From an uncultured Tolumonas sp. (GTDB lineage Bacteria > Pseudomonadota > Gammaproteobacteria > Enterobacterales > Aeromonadaceae), in contig NZ_OY782757.1 in assembly GCF_963678185.1 (NCBI RefSeq), forward strand, positions 1,809,001 through 1,873,000: a stretch of DNA of 64,000 bases, written 5' to 3'. Shown here piece by piece: positions 27,313 to 36,439 of this stretch; position 1 is the stretch's first letter; every line of letters begins with the position of its first letter. Both the position numbers and the translations under genes were made by a program. Under the pieces are notes generated by a model. It did no database searches and was not told the origin of the DNA. It worked only from the letters and a program-made list of their open reading frames with translations.

Positions 27313-29874
27313 TTAAAAAATATCATCCGTACCTGCAGCCCCTGTCGGGGATGTAGGCGTTGCAGCAGATGTTGAAGTTGATGGTGTTTGCGGTGGCGCA
27401 TTCTTGATATCACCATTATCAAACAACACACTTTCTTGTTGACCAGTAGCAGATGGCTCACTACCTTTCTCAAAAAACTCCTCTCGACTTCCAGGTGATG
27501 ATCCTGTCATTGCCAATCCAGAGTAGTTATTGACATGCATAGTCACAATATCGTCAGGCTGAGTTAGCTTACGATCGGGAATACCGCGCAAAGCAACTTT
27601 CATATATTCAATCCAGATCGGTTGCGCGGCACTGGCACCAAACTCATTCCCTGCGATACTGCGGCCTAATGCTCGACGATGGTCATCAAAGCCAACCCAT
27701 GCTGTTGCAACTATATTGGGAGTAAAACCGCTAAACCAAGCGTCTTTAGCTTCGTTTGTTGTACCGGTTTTTCCTGCTAAATCACCTCGTTTTAGCTCTT
27801 TGGCTGCTCGCCAGCCTGTCCCCATCCAGCTGCCTAATCCACGATCCGCACCACCATATATAGCTGAATGTAATGCTTCAGTTACCAAAAATGCATTCGC
27901 TGTACTGATGATACGAGGCGCTTGGTTTTGTTGTGTAACAGGATCTATCGGGCATTGGCTATGCCAATCACCTAATTCATCTTTGTAGGCATCAGGTTTA
28001 TCCAGGCCAGCTTCGGCTAATTTACCGCAACCAGCACAAGCTATAGATGGCGTAGCTTCATAAATGAGATTGCCAGTAGCATCTTCAATATGATCGATAA
28101 AATAAGGTGTTACCTTAAAACCACCATTTGCAAATGCAGCATAACCACTCACAAGCTCTAACGGAGTAAATTCTGCCGTCCCCAAAGAAATAGACTCATT
28201 ACGCTGTAAACTACTCTCTGGAAAACCAAACAGATGTAGATGGCTCAAAACATTATCAATTCCAACACTACGCAGTAACCGTACTGTGACTACATTTTTA
28301 GAACGAGCAAGCGCTTCACGTAAAGGGATCGGACCATCGTATTCTGGTGGTGAGTTTTTAGGACTCCAACCAGATGTTCCACCATCCCACTGTGTAATTG
28401 GGGCGTCATTAATGATAGAAGCTAAAGTGAATCCATTCGCCAGCGCAGAAGAATAGATAAATGGTTTAATATTTGAGCCAACTTGCCGACGAGCCTGATC
28501 AACACGGTTAAATTTACTGATATCAAAACTAAAACCACCAACTAACGCTTGAATGGCACCATTTTTAGGATTTAAAGCAACGAAAGCCGCATTAGCATCA
28601 GGGATTTGAGCTAAACGAAGCTCATCACTGTTTTCATCTTGCCAAACCCATATTTGATCGCCAACTTGAAGAACATCTGCCGCTTTCCGAGGCGCAGCAC
28701 CTTGTCTTTCATCACTGATAAATGGACGCGCCCATTTCAAACCATCCCAAGGAATAGTCGCATCAAGCCCGCCTTTTACAACCACAGTTACCTCTTTATT
28801 ATTCACCGCAGTTACAATAGCCGGCTCAAATGGCTCATGACTGGGTAAGTCATTAAGGTAATTGGTAATTTGCTCACTATTCCAAGCTTCGCCTTTTGTC
28901 CAAAGATGCTTTTCAACACCTCGATATCCATGACGAATATCATAATCCAGCAGCCCTTTAAAGACGGCCGATTGAGCGGCCTGCTGCTGTGTTGAACTCA
29001 GGGTTGTATAAACTTGATAGCCTTTGCTATAAGACTCTTCGCCATATTTATCCAACATGAATTTTCTGACCATTTCAGCCAGATAGGGCGCATCCAAACC
29101 AACATCAGTACCGTGATAATGCGTAATGATTGGTTCAGCAACTGCCTGTTGATATTCATTCTGTTTGATCATACCAAGCTGTAACATTCTGGCTAAAACC
29201 AGATTACGCCGAGCTAACGCACGTTGCGGTGAACGAATAGGGTTCAACATGGATGGCGCTTTAGGTAAACCAGCAATAACAGCGGTTTCTCCTAGTGTTA
29301 GCTGATCCACCGTCTTACCATAATAAACCTGTGCTGCAGCACCAACCCCGTATGAGCGATATCCCAACGGAATTTTATTCAAATAAAGTTCAAGAATTTC
29401 GCCTTTCGATAATTCTCTTTCAATTCGCCAGGCTAAAAATACTTCCTTAATTTTGCGAAGTAGGGTTTTTTCACGGCTCAGGAAAAAATTTCGCGCAACT
29501 TGCTGTGTAATAGTACTCGCGCCCTGCTGCATTCGACCTGAAACAGCCCAGACAACGCCAGCACGCGCAATACCTATCAAATCGATGCCGGGATGTTCAT
29601 AAAAACGTGAGTCCTCTATAGCCAAAAAGGCTTGCTGCATCTGGAGGGGGATCTGCTCAAGCTGCAACGGGATTCGTTTCACATCACCGAATTCGGACAT
29701 CAATACACCATCGGCACTGTAGACTCTCAATGGTGTTTCCCACGTTGTATCTCGTAACGTAGATACATCGGGTAAATCCTTCTCAAGATGAAAATAAAAA
29801 GTAGCGACAGCAGCGATACCAACTGACAACAATAAGAGCAATAACCATAACAATCGCTTAAACCATTTAAACAT
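27313..29874 (-). CDS. mrcA: Penicillin-binding protein 1A
   Basis: PBP1A is a bifunctional enzyme that polymerises and cross-links peptidoglycan. The 853-aa protein has a short cytoplasmic end and one membrane helix (WLLLLLLSVGIAAVATFYF). The GT51 domain carries the catalytic Glu in EDSRFYEHPG, then QGASTITQQ. An OB/linker region follows, then the transpeptidase with SxxK (GSNIKPF), SxN (RSKNVV) and KTGT (LAGKTGTTNE). The tail is Ser/Thr/Pro-rich. The ATG at 29874 (MFKWFKR) was preferred over longer readings from 29958 or 29892 because it gives a normal signal anchor. It is divergent from pilM, the usual arrangement. Confidence 0.95.
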   Translation of the reverse strand: MFKWFKRLLWLLLLLLSVGIAAVATFYFHLEKDLPDVSTLRDTTWETPLRVYSADGVLMSEFGDVKRIPLQLEQIPLQMQQAFLAIEDSRFYEHPGIDLIGIARAGVVWAVSGRMQQGASTITQQVARNFFLSREKTLLRKIKEVFLAWRIERELSKGEILELYLNKIPLGYRSYGVGAAAQVYYGKTVDQLTLGETAVIAGLPKAPSMLNPIRSPQRALARRNLVLARMLQLGMIKQNEYQQAVAEPIITHYHGTDVGLDAPYLAEMVRKFMLDKYGEESYSKGYQVYTTLSSTQQQAAQSAVFKGLLDYDIRHGYRGVEKHLWTKGEAWNSEQITNYLNDLPSHEPFEPAIVTAVNNKEVTVVVKGGLDATIPWDGLKWARPFISDERQGAAPRKAADVLQVGDQIWVWQDENSDELRLAQIPDANAAFVALNPKNGAIQALVGGFSFDISKFNRVDQARRQVGSNIKPFIYSSALANGFTLASIINDAPITQWDGGTSGWSPKNSPPEYDGPIPLREALARSKNVVTVRLLRSVGIDNVLSHLHLFGFPESSLQRNESISLGTAEFTPLELVSGYAAFANGGFKVTPYFIDHIEDATGNLIYEATPSIACAGCGKLAEAGLDKPDAYKDELGDWHSQCPIDPVTQQNQAPRIISTANAFLVTEALHSAIYGGADRGLGSWMGTGWRAAKELKRGDLAGKTGTTNEAKDAWFSGFTPNIVATAWVGFDDHRRALGRSIAGNEFGASAAQPIWIEYMKVALRGIPDRKLTQPDDIVTMHVNNYSGLAMTGSSPGSREEFFEKGSEPSATGQQESVLFDNGDIKNAPPQTPSTSTSAATPTSPTGAAGTDDIF

Positions 29875-30050
29875 AACTTGAGTATCCGCCATCCAAGAGC
29901 CTATGGGCATGCAGTATATAGTGTTATCTGCTTCAAATTCGAGAGAATTGAAGGACACATTCGTATCGCCAAAACCTAACCTTACAGCTATAGTTAAAAC
30001 ACTGTTTGGCGTACCGCGCCTATTTTAACAACAACCGCATGGATGCCTCT

Positions 30051-31121
30051 ATGTTCAGGTTAATTAAAAAGAGCACGAACACCCCCATGCTAGGGGTCGA
30101 TTTCGGTAGCAGCACTATTAAAGCAGTTGCTGTTTCGGGTAATGCGGATAAGTTTTCCATCGATGCATGGGCAGAAATAGCAACCCCTAAAGGTGCTATT
30201 AGAGATTTTCAACTGCAGGATGTGGACCGTATATCACAAGCATTTAAACAATTGCTGAGGATGTTGCCTAGTAAGTACAAGAATGCTGCAACAGCTGTAA
30301 ATGGTTCAAGCGTAATAACAAAAATCACGCAAGTCGCAAGCAACATCAATCAGATTGATTATGAAAATATAGTCATGATGGAGGCAGAACAACTTATCCC
30401 CTTCCCTCTTGATGAAGTTAGCTTGGATTTCGAAATCTTAGGCCCCAATATCACAGATCCCGCTCGCAATGATGTTCTTATCTGTGCTGCTCGTTCCCAA
30501 TCCATTGCCAGTGCTATTAGTGTCTTCAATGAAAGTGACTTAGCCGTTAAAGTGGTTGATGTGGGTATGCATGCCTTGACTCGTGCCGTTGTATCTCTGG
30601 AGAAATCACTATTAACCGCTGATGCGAACAAATTTTGCGCGGTGGTTGATATTGGCGAATTGTCATTGAGTTTTGGCATCATTTTTCAAGGTGAGTTGAT
30701 TTATTCTCGTTTGCAGGATTTTGGGGGAGCTAGTCTCACTCGCTCCTTAGCTACGTTCTATAACTTACCACCAGAAGAAGCTGAAAATGTGAAACTAAAA
30801 GGAGCTCTTTCTTCTTATAGTGATATTGATGTCGTCAACTCATATATCAATCAGCTGACACAGCATATAAAGCGGAATATACAATTATTTTGTAGTTCTT
30901 CCGGTAATCGGACTGTGGAGATGTTGATTCTTTCTGGCGGCGGCAGCTTAATTCCTGGTTTACGGCAGCAGCTGGCACTACAGCTGGAAATGGATGTTAG
31001 ACATCCGGATCCTGTCTTACTATATAACCAGCATAAATTGGCGGATAACTTCGGCCATGGCGCTAAATATATGACCGCTCTTGGATTAGCGTTAAGGAGT
31101 TTTACCCCATGTCAAATATAA
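30051..31121 (+). CDS. pilM: Type IV pilus assembly ATPase-like protein PilM
   Basis: PilM is an actin-like cytoplasmic protein that binds the N-terminus of PilN in the pilus alignment complex. The 356-aa product has LGVDFGSSTIKAVAV (phosphate-1), VVDIGELSLSFG (phosphate-2) and LILSGGGSLIPGL (adenosine-binding). The ATG at 30051 (MFRLIKK) fits family starts; ATG 30039 and a TTG at 30006 are in frame. It is the first gene of pilMNOPQ, starting 176 nt from the divergent mrcA start. Its end overlaps pilN by 13 nt. Confidence 0.93.
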   Translation: MFRLIKKSTNTPMLGVDFGSSTIKAVAVSGNADKFSIDAWAEIATPKGAIRDFQLQDVDRISQAFKQLLRMLPSKYKNAATAVNGSSVITKITQVASNINQIDYENIVMMEAEQLIPFPLDEVSLDFEILGPNITDPARNDVLICAARSQSIASAISVFNESDLAVKVVDVGMHALTRAVVSLEKSLLTADANKFCAVVDIGELSLSFGIIFQGELIYSRLQDFGGASLTRSLATFYNLPPEEAENVKLKGALSSYSDIDVVNSYINQLTQHIKRNIQLFCSSSGNRTVEMLILSGGGSLIPGLRQQLALQLEMDVRHPDPVLLYNQHKLADNFGHGAKYMTALGLALRSFTPCQI

Positions 31122-31678
31122 ATCTCCTACCATGGCGTGAATCTGCTAAAGAGCGCCAAAAACAAGGTTTTTTCATTTTACTAGGCATTACTTGTGCCAT
31201 AGCTGCAGCGATTGTATTTGCTGTAAATCAATATTTTAATCATCAGATTAGCGCACAAAATCAACGCAATCAGTTTCTCCAACACGAAATTGCTATCCTA
31301 GATACACAAATTGGTCAAATAAATGAAATCAAAGCTCAAAAGAAATCTCTTGTTAATCGAATGAAACTGATTGATACCCTACAACAAAGCCGAAATGTAT
31401 CTGTCAAATTGTTTAATGACCTACCTGTTGTAATTGCCAATGGTGTGTATCTGCAGTCAATGAATGTGAATCAATCTCAGATTGATGTAGTCGGAAAGGC
31501 AGAAGCATATAACCGAGTTGCAAGCACAATGCGATTAATTGATGCGAGCGGTTGGTTAGGACAAACAGCAATAAACTCTATTTTTGCCAATGACTCTGCA
31601 CTCATGAAGTTGAGCGAATTTTCAATGCGATTCCATGTATTGAATAACAGTAATTCTAATCCCGCTCCAAAACAATAA
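31109..31678 (+). CDS. pilN: Type IV pilus inner-membrane protein PilN
   Basis: PilN is a bitopic protein whose short N-terminus recruits PilM and whose periplasmic part pairs with PilO. The 189-aa product begins MSNINLLPWRES, the conserved PilM-binding INLLPWR motif. A membrane helix (FFILLGITCAIAAAIVFAV) and a coiled-coil/ferredoxin-like periplasmic region follow. The ATG lies inside the end of pilM and has an AAGGAG site. It is 18 nt from pilO. Confidence 0.94.
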   Translation: MSNINLLPWRESAKERQKQGFFILLGITCAIAAAIVFAVNQYFNHQISAQNQRNQFLQHEIAILDTQIGQINEIKAQKKSLVNRMKLIDTLQQSRNVSVKLFNDLPVVIANGVYLQSMNVNQSQIDVVGKAEAYNRVASTMRLIDASGWLGQTAINSIFANDSALMKLSEFSMRFHVLNNSNSNPAPKQ

Positions 31679-31696
31679 GAGCACAGGGGGCGTAAA

Positions 31697-32311
31697 ATGA
31701 ACTTTCAAGACTTAAATGATTTAGACATAAATGATATAGCATCATGGCCACTGCTAGCTAAAAGCATTTTGATAGCATTTATTTGTGCATTGATTGGGGG
31801 CGCTGGGTACTATGCGCTTATTTCAGATTCCATAAAGCAACTGGATCAAACCAGAAAACACGAAATTGACTTGAAAAGTCAATTTGAAGTTAGAGCCTCT
31901 CAAGCAAGTAGTCTAAACGCATACCGTCAGCAGATGGTTCAATTGGAAGAAATGCTTAAAAACCAATTGAAACAACTACCAAATAAAAATGAGGTTGCTG
32001 GTTTGCTTGATGATATTAGTTATATTGCAACTAACAATGGTTTGAAGTTGCTTAGAATAAATTGGGAGCCTGAAATTAAAAAAGAATTTTATACCGAGCT
32101 TCCTATGCGAATTGATCTTTCTGGACAATATAATCAATTAGGTCAGTTTTCAGCAGATATAGCTGCATTACCGCGAATTGTTTTACTTGGTAGTTTTACT
32201 GTAAATAAAGAAGCTAAAGACGGCAGCAACAACATATTGATGTCTGTTCAAGCAAAGACCTACCGTTATGACCCTGATCAAAAACAAAATAAGGGAACGG
32301 TGAAGAAATGA
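31697..32311 (+). CDS. pilO: Type IV pilus inner-membrane protein PilO
   Basis: PilO forms a heterodimer with PilN and links to PilP. The 204-aa protein has a cytoplasmic start containing NDLDINDIASWPLLAK, one membrane helix (SILIAFICALIGGAGYYAL), a coiled coil, and a ferredoxin-like domain around LPMRIDLSGQYNQLGQF. The start is 18 nt after pilN, behind GGGGGC. Its stop overlaps the pilP start by four bases. Confidence 0.93.
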   Translation: MNFQDLNDLDINDIASWPLLAKSILIAFICALIGGAGYYALISDSIKQLDQTRKHEIDLKSQFEVRASQASSLNAYRQQMVQLEEMLKNQLKQLPNKNEVAGLLDDISYIATNNGLKLLRINWEPEIKKEFYTELPMRIDLSGQYNQLGQFSADIAALPRIVLLGSFTVNKEAKDGSNNILMSVQAKTYRYDPDQKQNKGTVKK

Positions 32312-32853
32312 AATATAAAACACTAATCCTTTTTCTAGGTGTAGTTATGCTTTCTGGTTGTGATCAGAATGCTGATTTACAAACATATGTTGCTCAGGTT
32401 AAAGCCCGACCTGCGCAACCCATAGATCCGTTACCAACAATTACACCTTACGAGCCAATGACTTTTTCAGCTCAAAATACGCGAAATCCTTTTATTGATC
32501 CAAAACCGGAACAAGGTCAAATGATCGGTAAAGTGAAAGCAAAATGTATACAACCGGATATCAGTAGACCAAAAGAAGAATTAGAACGATATTCTCTTGA
32601 TAATCTACAGATGAAAGGAACATTGGCCGATGAAAAAGGTTTATGGGGCCTGGTGCTAGCACCAGGAGGAATAGTGTACCGAGTTACTTTAGGTCAATAC
32701 ATGGGGTTAAACCACGGAAAGATAGCTAAAGTAACTAAAGATGATATCGATGTAATAGAGATGATACCGGATGGTAGTGGTTGCTGGAATAACAGAACAA
32801 CTAAACTAACACTCAATACATCCGCTACTAACGCTAACAAAAAACAGGGATGA
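32308..32853 (+). CDS. pilP: Type IV pilus lipoprotein PilP
   Basis: PilP is an inner-membrane lipoprotein that bridges PilNO and the PilQ secretin. The 181-aa product has lipobox LSGC at residues 16-19. The residue after Cys is Asp (CDQN), an inner-membrane retention signal. A flexible Pro-rich stretch and the C-terminal HR-like beta domain (LQMKGTLADEKGLWGLVLAPGG shortened in this note to LQMKGTLADE) follow. Its ATGA overlap with pilO implies coupling, and pilQ starts 3 nt later. Confidence 0.93.
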   Translation: MKYKTLILFLGVVMLSGCDQNADLQTYVAQVKARPAQPIDPLPTITPYEPMTFSAQNTRNPFIDPKPEQGQMIGKVKAKCIQPDISRPKEELERYSLDNLQMKGTLADEKGLWGLVLAPGGIVYRVTLGQYMGLNHGKIAKVTKDDIDVIEMIPDGSGCWNNRTTKLTLNTSATNANKKQG

Positions 32854-32856
32854 GTC

Positions 32857-34953
32857 ATGCGAACTAACAGACTATTTCACTCAGGATTATATACGGCGGC
32901 TGTGCTTTCTTTCGCTGCATACTCCACTGCGGTATTCGCCCTGACAGAGCTTCAGAATATCCGGGTTAGCCCACTTAGTGGAGATCAACTTGAATTACAG
33001 TTTGACTTCAATGAACCACTGACAACGTTTACTGATAAGCTGAAATACCAGCCAAATCAGTTATACCTGAATTTTCCTGCAACTAGCTCCTCTTTACGAC
33101 AGAATACAGTTCCAATCGAACGTTTAGGTATACAGGAAATTCAAGTCAAACCTAAAAATGCAGGCTTAGATGTTTCGGTGAATCTAGAACGTTTGATGCC
33201 TTATCGTATTAAACAAGATGGTTCGCATATATCGGTCACTTTAGGGCAATCATTGTCTAATGAGACCAAACCTCAAGCAACATCAAGCAATAAACTTGCG
33301 GCGACATCAACAAACAATACAACTGATAATAATTCGATGAAAAGCACATCGGGTGTGATCAATAGTATTGAGCATGTTGATTTCCGTAGAGGTAAAAATG
33401 GACAAGGCCAGTTACTAATCAATTTACAAAATAGTGCAGCAGCTGTTGAAGTTAGCGCTAGAGGCGACCATGTAATTGCCTCTTTTAATGCAACAGCAAT
33501 TAAACCTGATTTATTGGCCTTAATGGATGTTGCTGACTTTAACACGCCAGTCTACAACGTTGATATCAAGCAGAATAAAAGTAATGTAATTTTTGATCTC
33601 GGTATCAAAGGGAAATTTGATTATAAGTACGATCAATCAGGTAACTTATTCATTGTAGAGGTTAGCCCTCCGCTACGAACAACTAAAGCTGATGCGCCTA
33701 AAAAATACAAAGGAAAGCCAATTTCACTTAATTTCCAAGATGTTCCAGTTAGAACAGTATTACAACTAATTGCTGATTTTAATAAATTAAACTTAGTCAC
33801 AACTGACTCAGTTGGCGGTAACATTACGCTGCGATTAGATGGTGTACCATGGGAACAAGCGCTGGATACAGTGCTGAAAGTGAAAGGTCTCGATAAACGT
33901 TTAGATAATAATATTCTTTTAGTTGCGCCTGCGGCTGAAATCGCTACGCAAGAAAAACAGCAACTGGAAAATAAACAAAAAGTAGCTGATTTGGCACCAT
34001 TAGTAACCGAATATGTACAAATCAATTATGCCAAAGCGCCAGATATGGCCAAATTATTAGCCGATGATAAAACTCGCCTATTATCTCCACGTGGTGCAGT
34101 AAGTGTAGACGAGAGAACCAATACATTGCTGGTAAAAGATACCGCTGATGTTATTGATCATATTAAAGATATGATTAAAGTACTGGACGTTGCTGTTAAA
34201 CAAGTAGTTATTGAAGCTCGAATGGTTACTGTCACTGATGGAGTTGATGATGCACTAGGCATCCGTTGGGGGGCGACAGCTAACAATAGTACCAATAATA
34301 GTGATGTTTCTGGCACATTAGAGGGATTAAATAGCGATATAACCAAATCTAATTTGAATGTGAACTTGGCAGCAGCGCCATCTACAGGCACAGCAGCAAG
34401 TATTGCATTTCAGGTTGCAAAATTATCTGACGGTTCCTTGCTCGATTTAGAACTCAGCGCGCTGGAAAATGAAAATAAAGCAGAAATTATTTCTAGTCCT
34501 CGAGTTACAACAGCCAATCAGAAAGAGGCGCTGATAGAACAAGGTTATGAGATTCCATATAACGAAAGTGCATCAAGTGGAGCAACAACTGTTGCGTTCA
34601 AAAAAGCAGTGTTGAGTCTGAAAGTTACACCGCAAATCACGCCAGATAATAATGTAATTCTAGATCTGCATGTAACTCAAGATGATATCTATAAAGATGT
34701 CAGCACAGGAAACGGTGGTACTGCGGTGGCTCTGTCAACTCAAGCCATTAACACGCAAGTACTTGTAAAAAATGGGGAAACATTAGTATTAGGTGGTATT
34801 TATAACCGTTCTATCAAAAAGACGGTTAGTAAAGTGCCTGTATTAGGTGACATTCCAGGCATTGGTATCCTGTTCCGTAACACTACTAATGCAAATACGA
34901 AAAAAGAATTGCTGATATTTGTTACACCTAAAATTGTAACGGGCAATCTATAA
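32857..34953 (+). CDS. pilQ: Type IV pilus secretin PilQ
   Basis: PilQ forms the outer-membrane ring through which the pilus emerges and DNA is taken up. The 698-aa precursor has a signal peptide ending STAVFA. Two AMIN-like beta domains (about 30-265) follow, then an STN/N0 domain (ISLNFQDVPVRTVLQL), an N1/KH domain (YVQINYAKAPDMAKLL) and the secretin core. The core ends with VPVLGDIPGIGILFRN and LLIFVTPKIV. It ends the pilMNOPQ operon with a strong terminator. In related genomes aroK follows directly; here rsmC does. Confidence 0.95.
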   Translation: MRTNRLFHSGLYTAAVLSFAAYSTAVFALTELQNIRVSPLSGDQLELQFDFNEPLTTFTDKLKYQPNQLYLNFPATSSSLRQNTVPIERLGIQEIQVKPKNAGLDVSVNLERLMPYRIKQDGSHISVTLGQSLSNETKPQATSSNKLAATSTNNTTDNNSMKSTSGVINSIEHVDFRRGKNGQGQLLINLQNSAAAVEVSARGDHVIASFNATAIKPDLLALMDVADFNTPVYNVDIKQNKSNVIFDLGIKGKFDYKYDQSGNLFIVEVSPPLRTTKADAPKKYKGKPISLNFQDVPVRTVLQLIADFNKLNLVTTDSVGGNITLRLDGVPWEQALDTVLKVKGLDKRLDNNILLVAPAAEIATQEKQQLENKQKVADLAPLVTEYVQINYAKAPDMAKLLADDKTRLLSPRGAVSVDERTNTLLVKDTADVIDHIKDMIKVLDVAVKQVVIEARMVTVTDGVDDALGIRWGATANNSTNNSDVSGTLEGLNSDITKSNLNVNLAAAPSTGTAASIAFQVAKLSDGSLLDLELSALENENKAEIISSPRVTTANQKEALIEQGYEIPYNESASSGATTVAFKKAVLSLKVTPQITPDNNVILDLHVTQDDIYKDVSTGNGGTAVALSTQAINTQVLVKNGETLVLGGIYNRSIKKTVSKVPVLGDIPGIGILFRNTTNANTKKELLIFVTPKIVTGNL

Positions 34954-34978
34954 CCAGACTCAGTAAAATAATAACATT

Positions 34979-35009
34979 AGACCTCTGCCATGTGCAGAGG
35001 TCTTTTTTT
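34979..35009 (+). terminator. Terminator of the pilMNOPQ operon
   Basis: A 10-bp perfect stem, AGACCTCTGC / GCAGAGGTCT, with a 5-nt loop is followed by seven T. It lies 25 nt after pilQ. Confidence 0.92.
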
Positions 35010-35040
35010 ATAGGATAATCACAATATCTTTCTACTGAAT

Positions 35041-36090
35041 ATGACTTTTATGCCGTCTGCTGAGCTCAATAACTTATCGTCTTTTCTAATTAGACATAGT
35101 TCATTATTTCAAAATAAAAATATTTTGATTTGTGGGCAGCTTCAATCCGTATCTTTAGACTCATTATTAGCTGAACCTAACGCTACATTCCTGGTCTCGG
35201 ATTACAGCATTTTCAATCAACTTCGTGTCACAGTACCCGAGTTAGAAACACGACTGCAATTTGGTTTTTTGACTCAAGAAGCTAATTCATTTGACGCCAT
35301 CTTGTTATTTATGCCGAAAGCAAAGCAGGAAGCCGGACTGTGGTTAACTAGCGTATTGCATTCATTAAAACCAAATGGTGAAATTTTCATCATTGGCGAG
35401 AATAGAGGCGGTATTAATGCAGCCCCTAAGCTCCTGCATTCTTATAGCAATAATGTACAAAAACTAGATAGTGCCCGACACTGCTCTTTGTATTACGCTC
35501 AATTAAATGTGTTTCAAGCCCCACCTGAATTGCAATCGCTATATTCCCTTTACTCTCTACAACTCGCATTGGGTCTAGCTGAATTAAAAATTGCAGCTCT
35601 TCCTGGTGTATTCAGTGCAGGAGAGTTGGATGAAGGAACAAACCTTTTATTGACAAGTTTGCCTGGGCTTGAAGGTGATATTTTAGACTTGGGCTGTGGG
35701 GCCGGCGTCATTGGCGCAACGCTTTGTCAAAGATCATCCACAGCTAAAGTGGTCATGAGCGATGTAAACACGCTAGCTTTACACTCAGCAGCTAAAACAT
35801 TGGAAGTAAATAATCTGACAGCTCAAATAATAGCCTCGGACATGTTTTCTGATATCACAACAAAATTTGACTTCATTATTTCTAATCCTCCATTTCATGC
35901 AGGATTAAAGACCAATTATGAAGCAACCGAACGCATGCTACGACAAGCACCAAACTATCTCAAAAAGCATGGCCAGTTATTTTTAGTCGCTAATCGTTTT
36001 TTACGCTATGAACCTATCCTCGCTGAAGTTTTTCAGTCAGTTTCGGTGATAAACGAAAACTCTCGATTCAAAATTATTCAAGCATCTTAA
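35041..36090 (+). CDS. rsmC: 16S rRNA G1207 methyltransferase RsmC
   Basis: RsmC makes N2-methylguanosine at G1207 of 16S rRNA. The 349-aa protein has the duplicated layout of this family. A degenerate N-terminal MTase-like half precedes a C-terminal Rossmann domain with the SAM loop DILDLGCGAGVIGA and the catalytic NPPFHAG. Length is near the E. coli enzyme (343 aa). No strong ribosome-binding site precedes the ATG at 35041; an ATG at 35050 is a possible alternative. It is a single gene between two terminators. Confidence 0.92.
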   Translation: MTFMPSAELNNLSSFLIRHSSLFQNKNILICGQLQSVSLDSLLAEPNATFLVSDYSIFNQLRVTVPELETRLQFGFLTQEANSFDAILLFMPKAKQEAGLWLTSVLHSLKPNGEIFIIGENRGGINAAPKLLHSYSNNVQKLDSARHCSLYYAQLNVFQAPPELQSLYSLYSLQLALGLAELKIAALPGVFSAGELDEGTNLLLTSLPGLEGDILDLGCGAGVIGATLCQRSSTAKVVMSDVNTLALHSAAKTLEVNNLTAQIIASDMFSDITTKFDFIISNPPFHAGLKTNYEATERMLRQAPNYLKKHGQLFLVANRFLRYEPILAEVFQSVSVINENSRFKIIQAS

Positions 36091-36439
36091 TGCTAATAGC
36101 ATTAACAAACTCATATGGAATCTGTTAGATTAAAACGATGGCACATGCCATCGTTGTTCTTTGTCATCTTGTAAGTACTGCCTTTCTGATTTTTGTATTC
36201 TTTCTTCTGTTGTTTGCTAACTCTTGACATACGCCACAGGCTTTTTGGCCTTAGCCGTCTACACTTAGCTAGCAACTACTCGTATCTGGAGCACTTGTTT
36301 CGGATAAAAACATCCATATCAGATTAAACAGCAGCACTTGATAGATGATGACAAGATAAATTCTTCAGGATCTAATCTCGAAAGATCCTTGCCTTGATGT
36401 ATTAATGAGACTTTAGATTAAATCAATATAGGAGCACAT
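36091..36439 (+). promoter_or_regulatory. rsmC terminator and glgC leader region
   Basis: These 349 nt hold no gene. At the left, AACGATGGCA / TGCCATCGTT (36134-36155), followed by GTTCTTTGT, is the likely rsmC terminator. TTGACA at 36223 could be a -35 for glgCA, but no good -10 follows. A 7-bp stem, AGGATCT / AGATCCT (36367-36373 and 36383-36389), lies in the likely glgC leader. GGA occurs at several points, including the glgC ribosome-binding site (TAGGAG). CsrA binds GGA motifs in E. coli glgC, so similar control is possible here. Confidence 0.4.
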
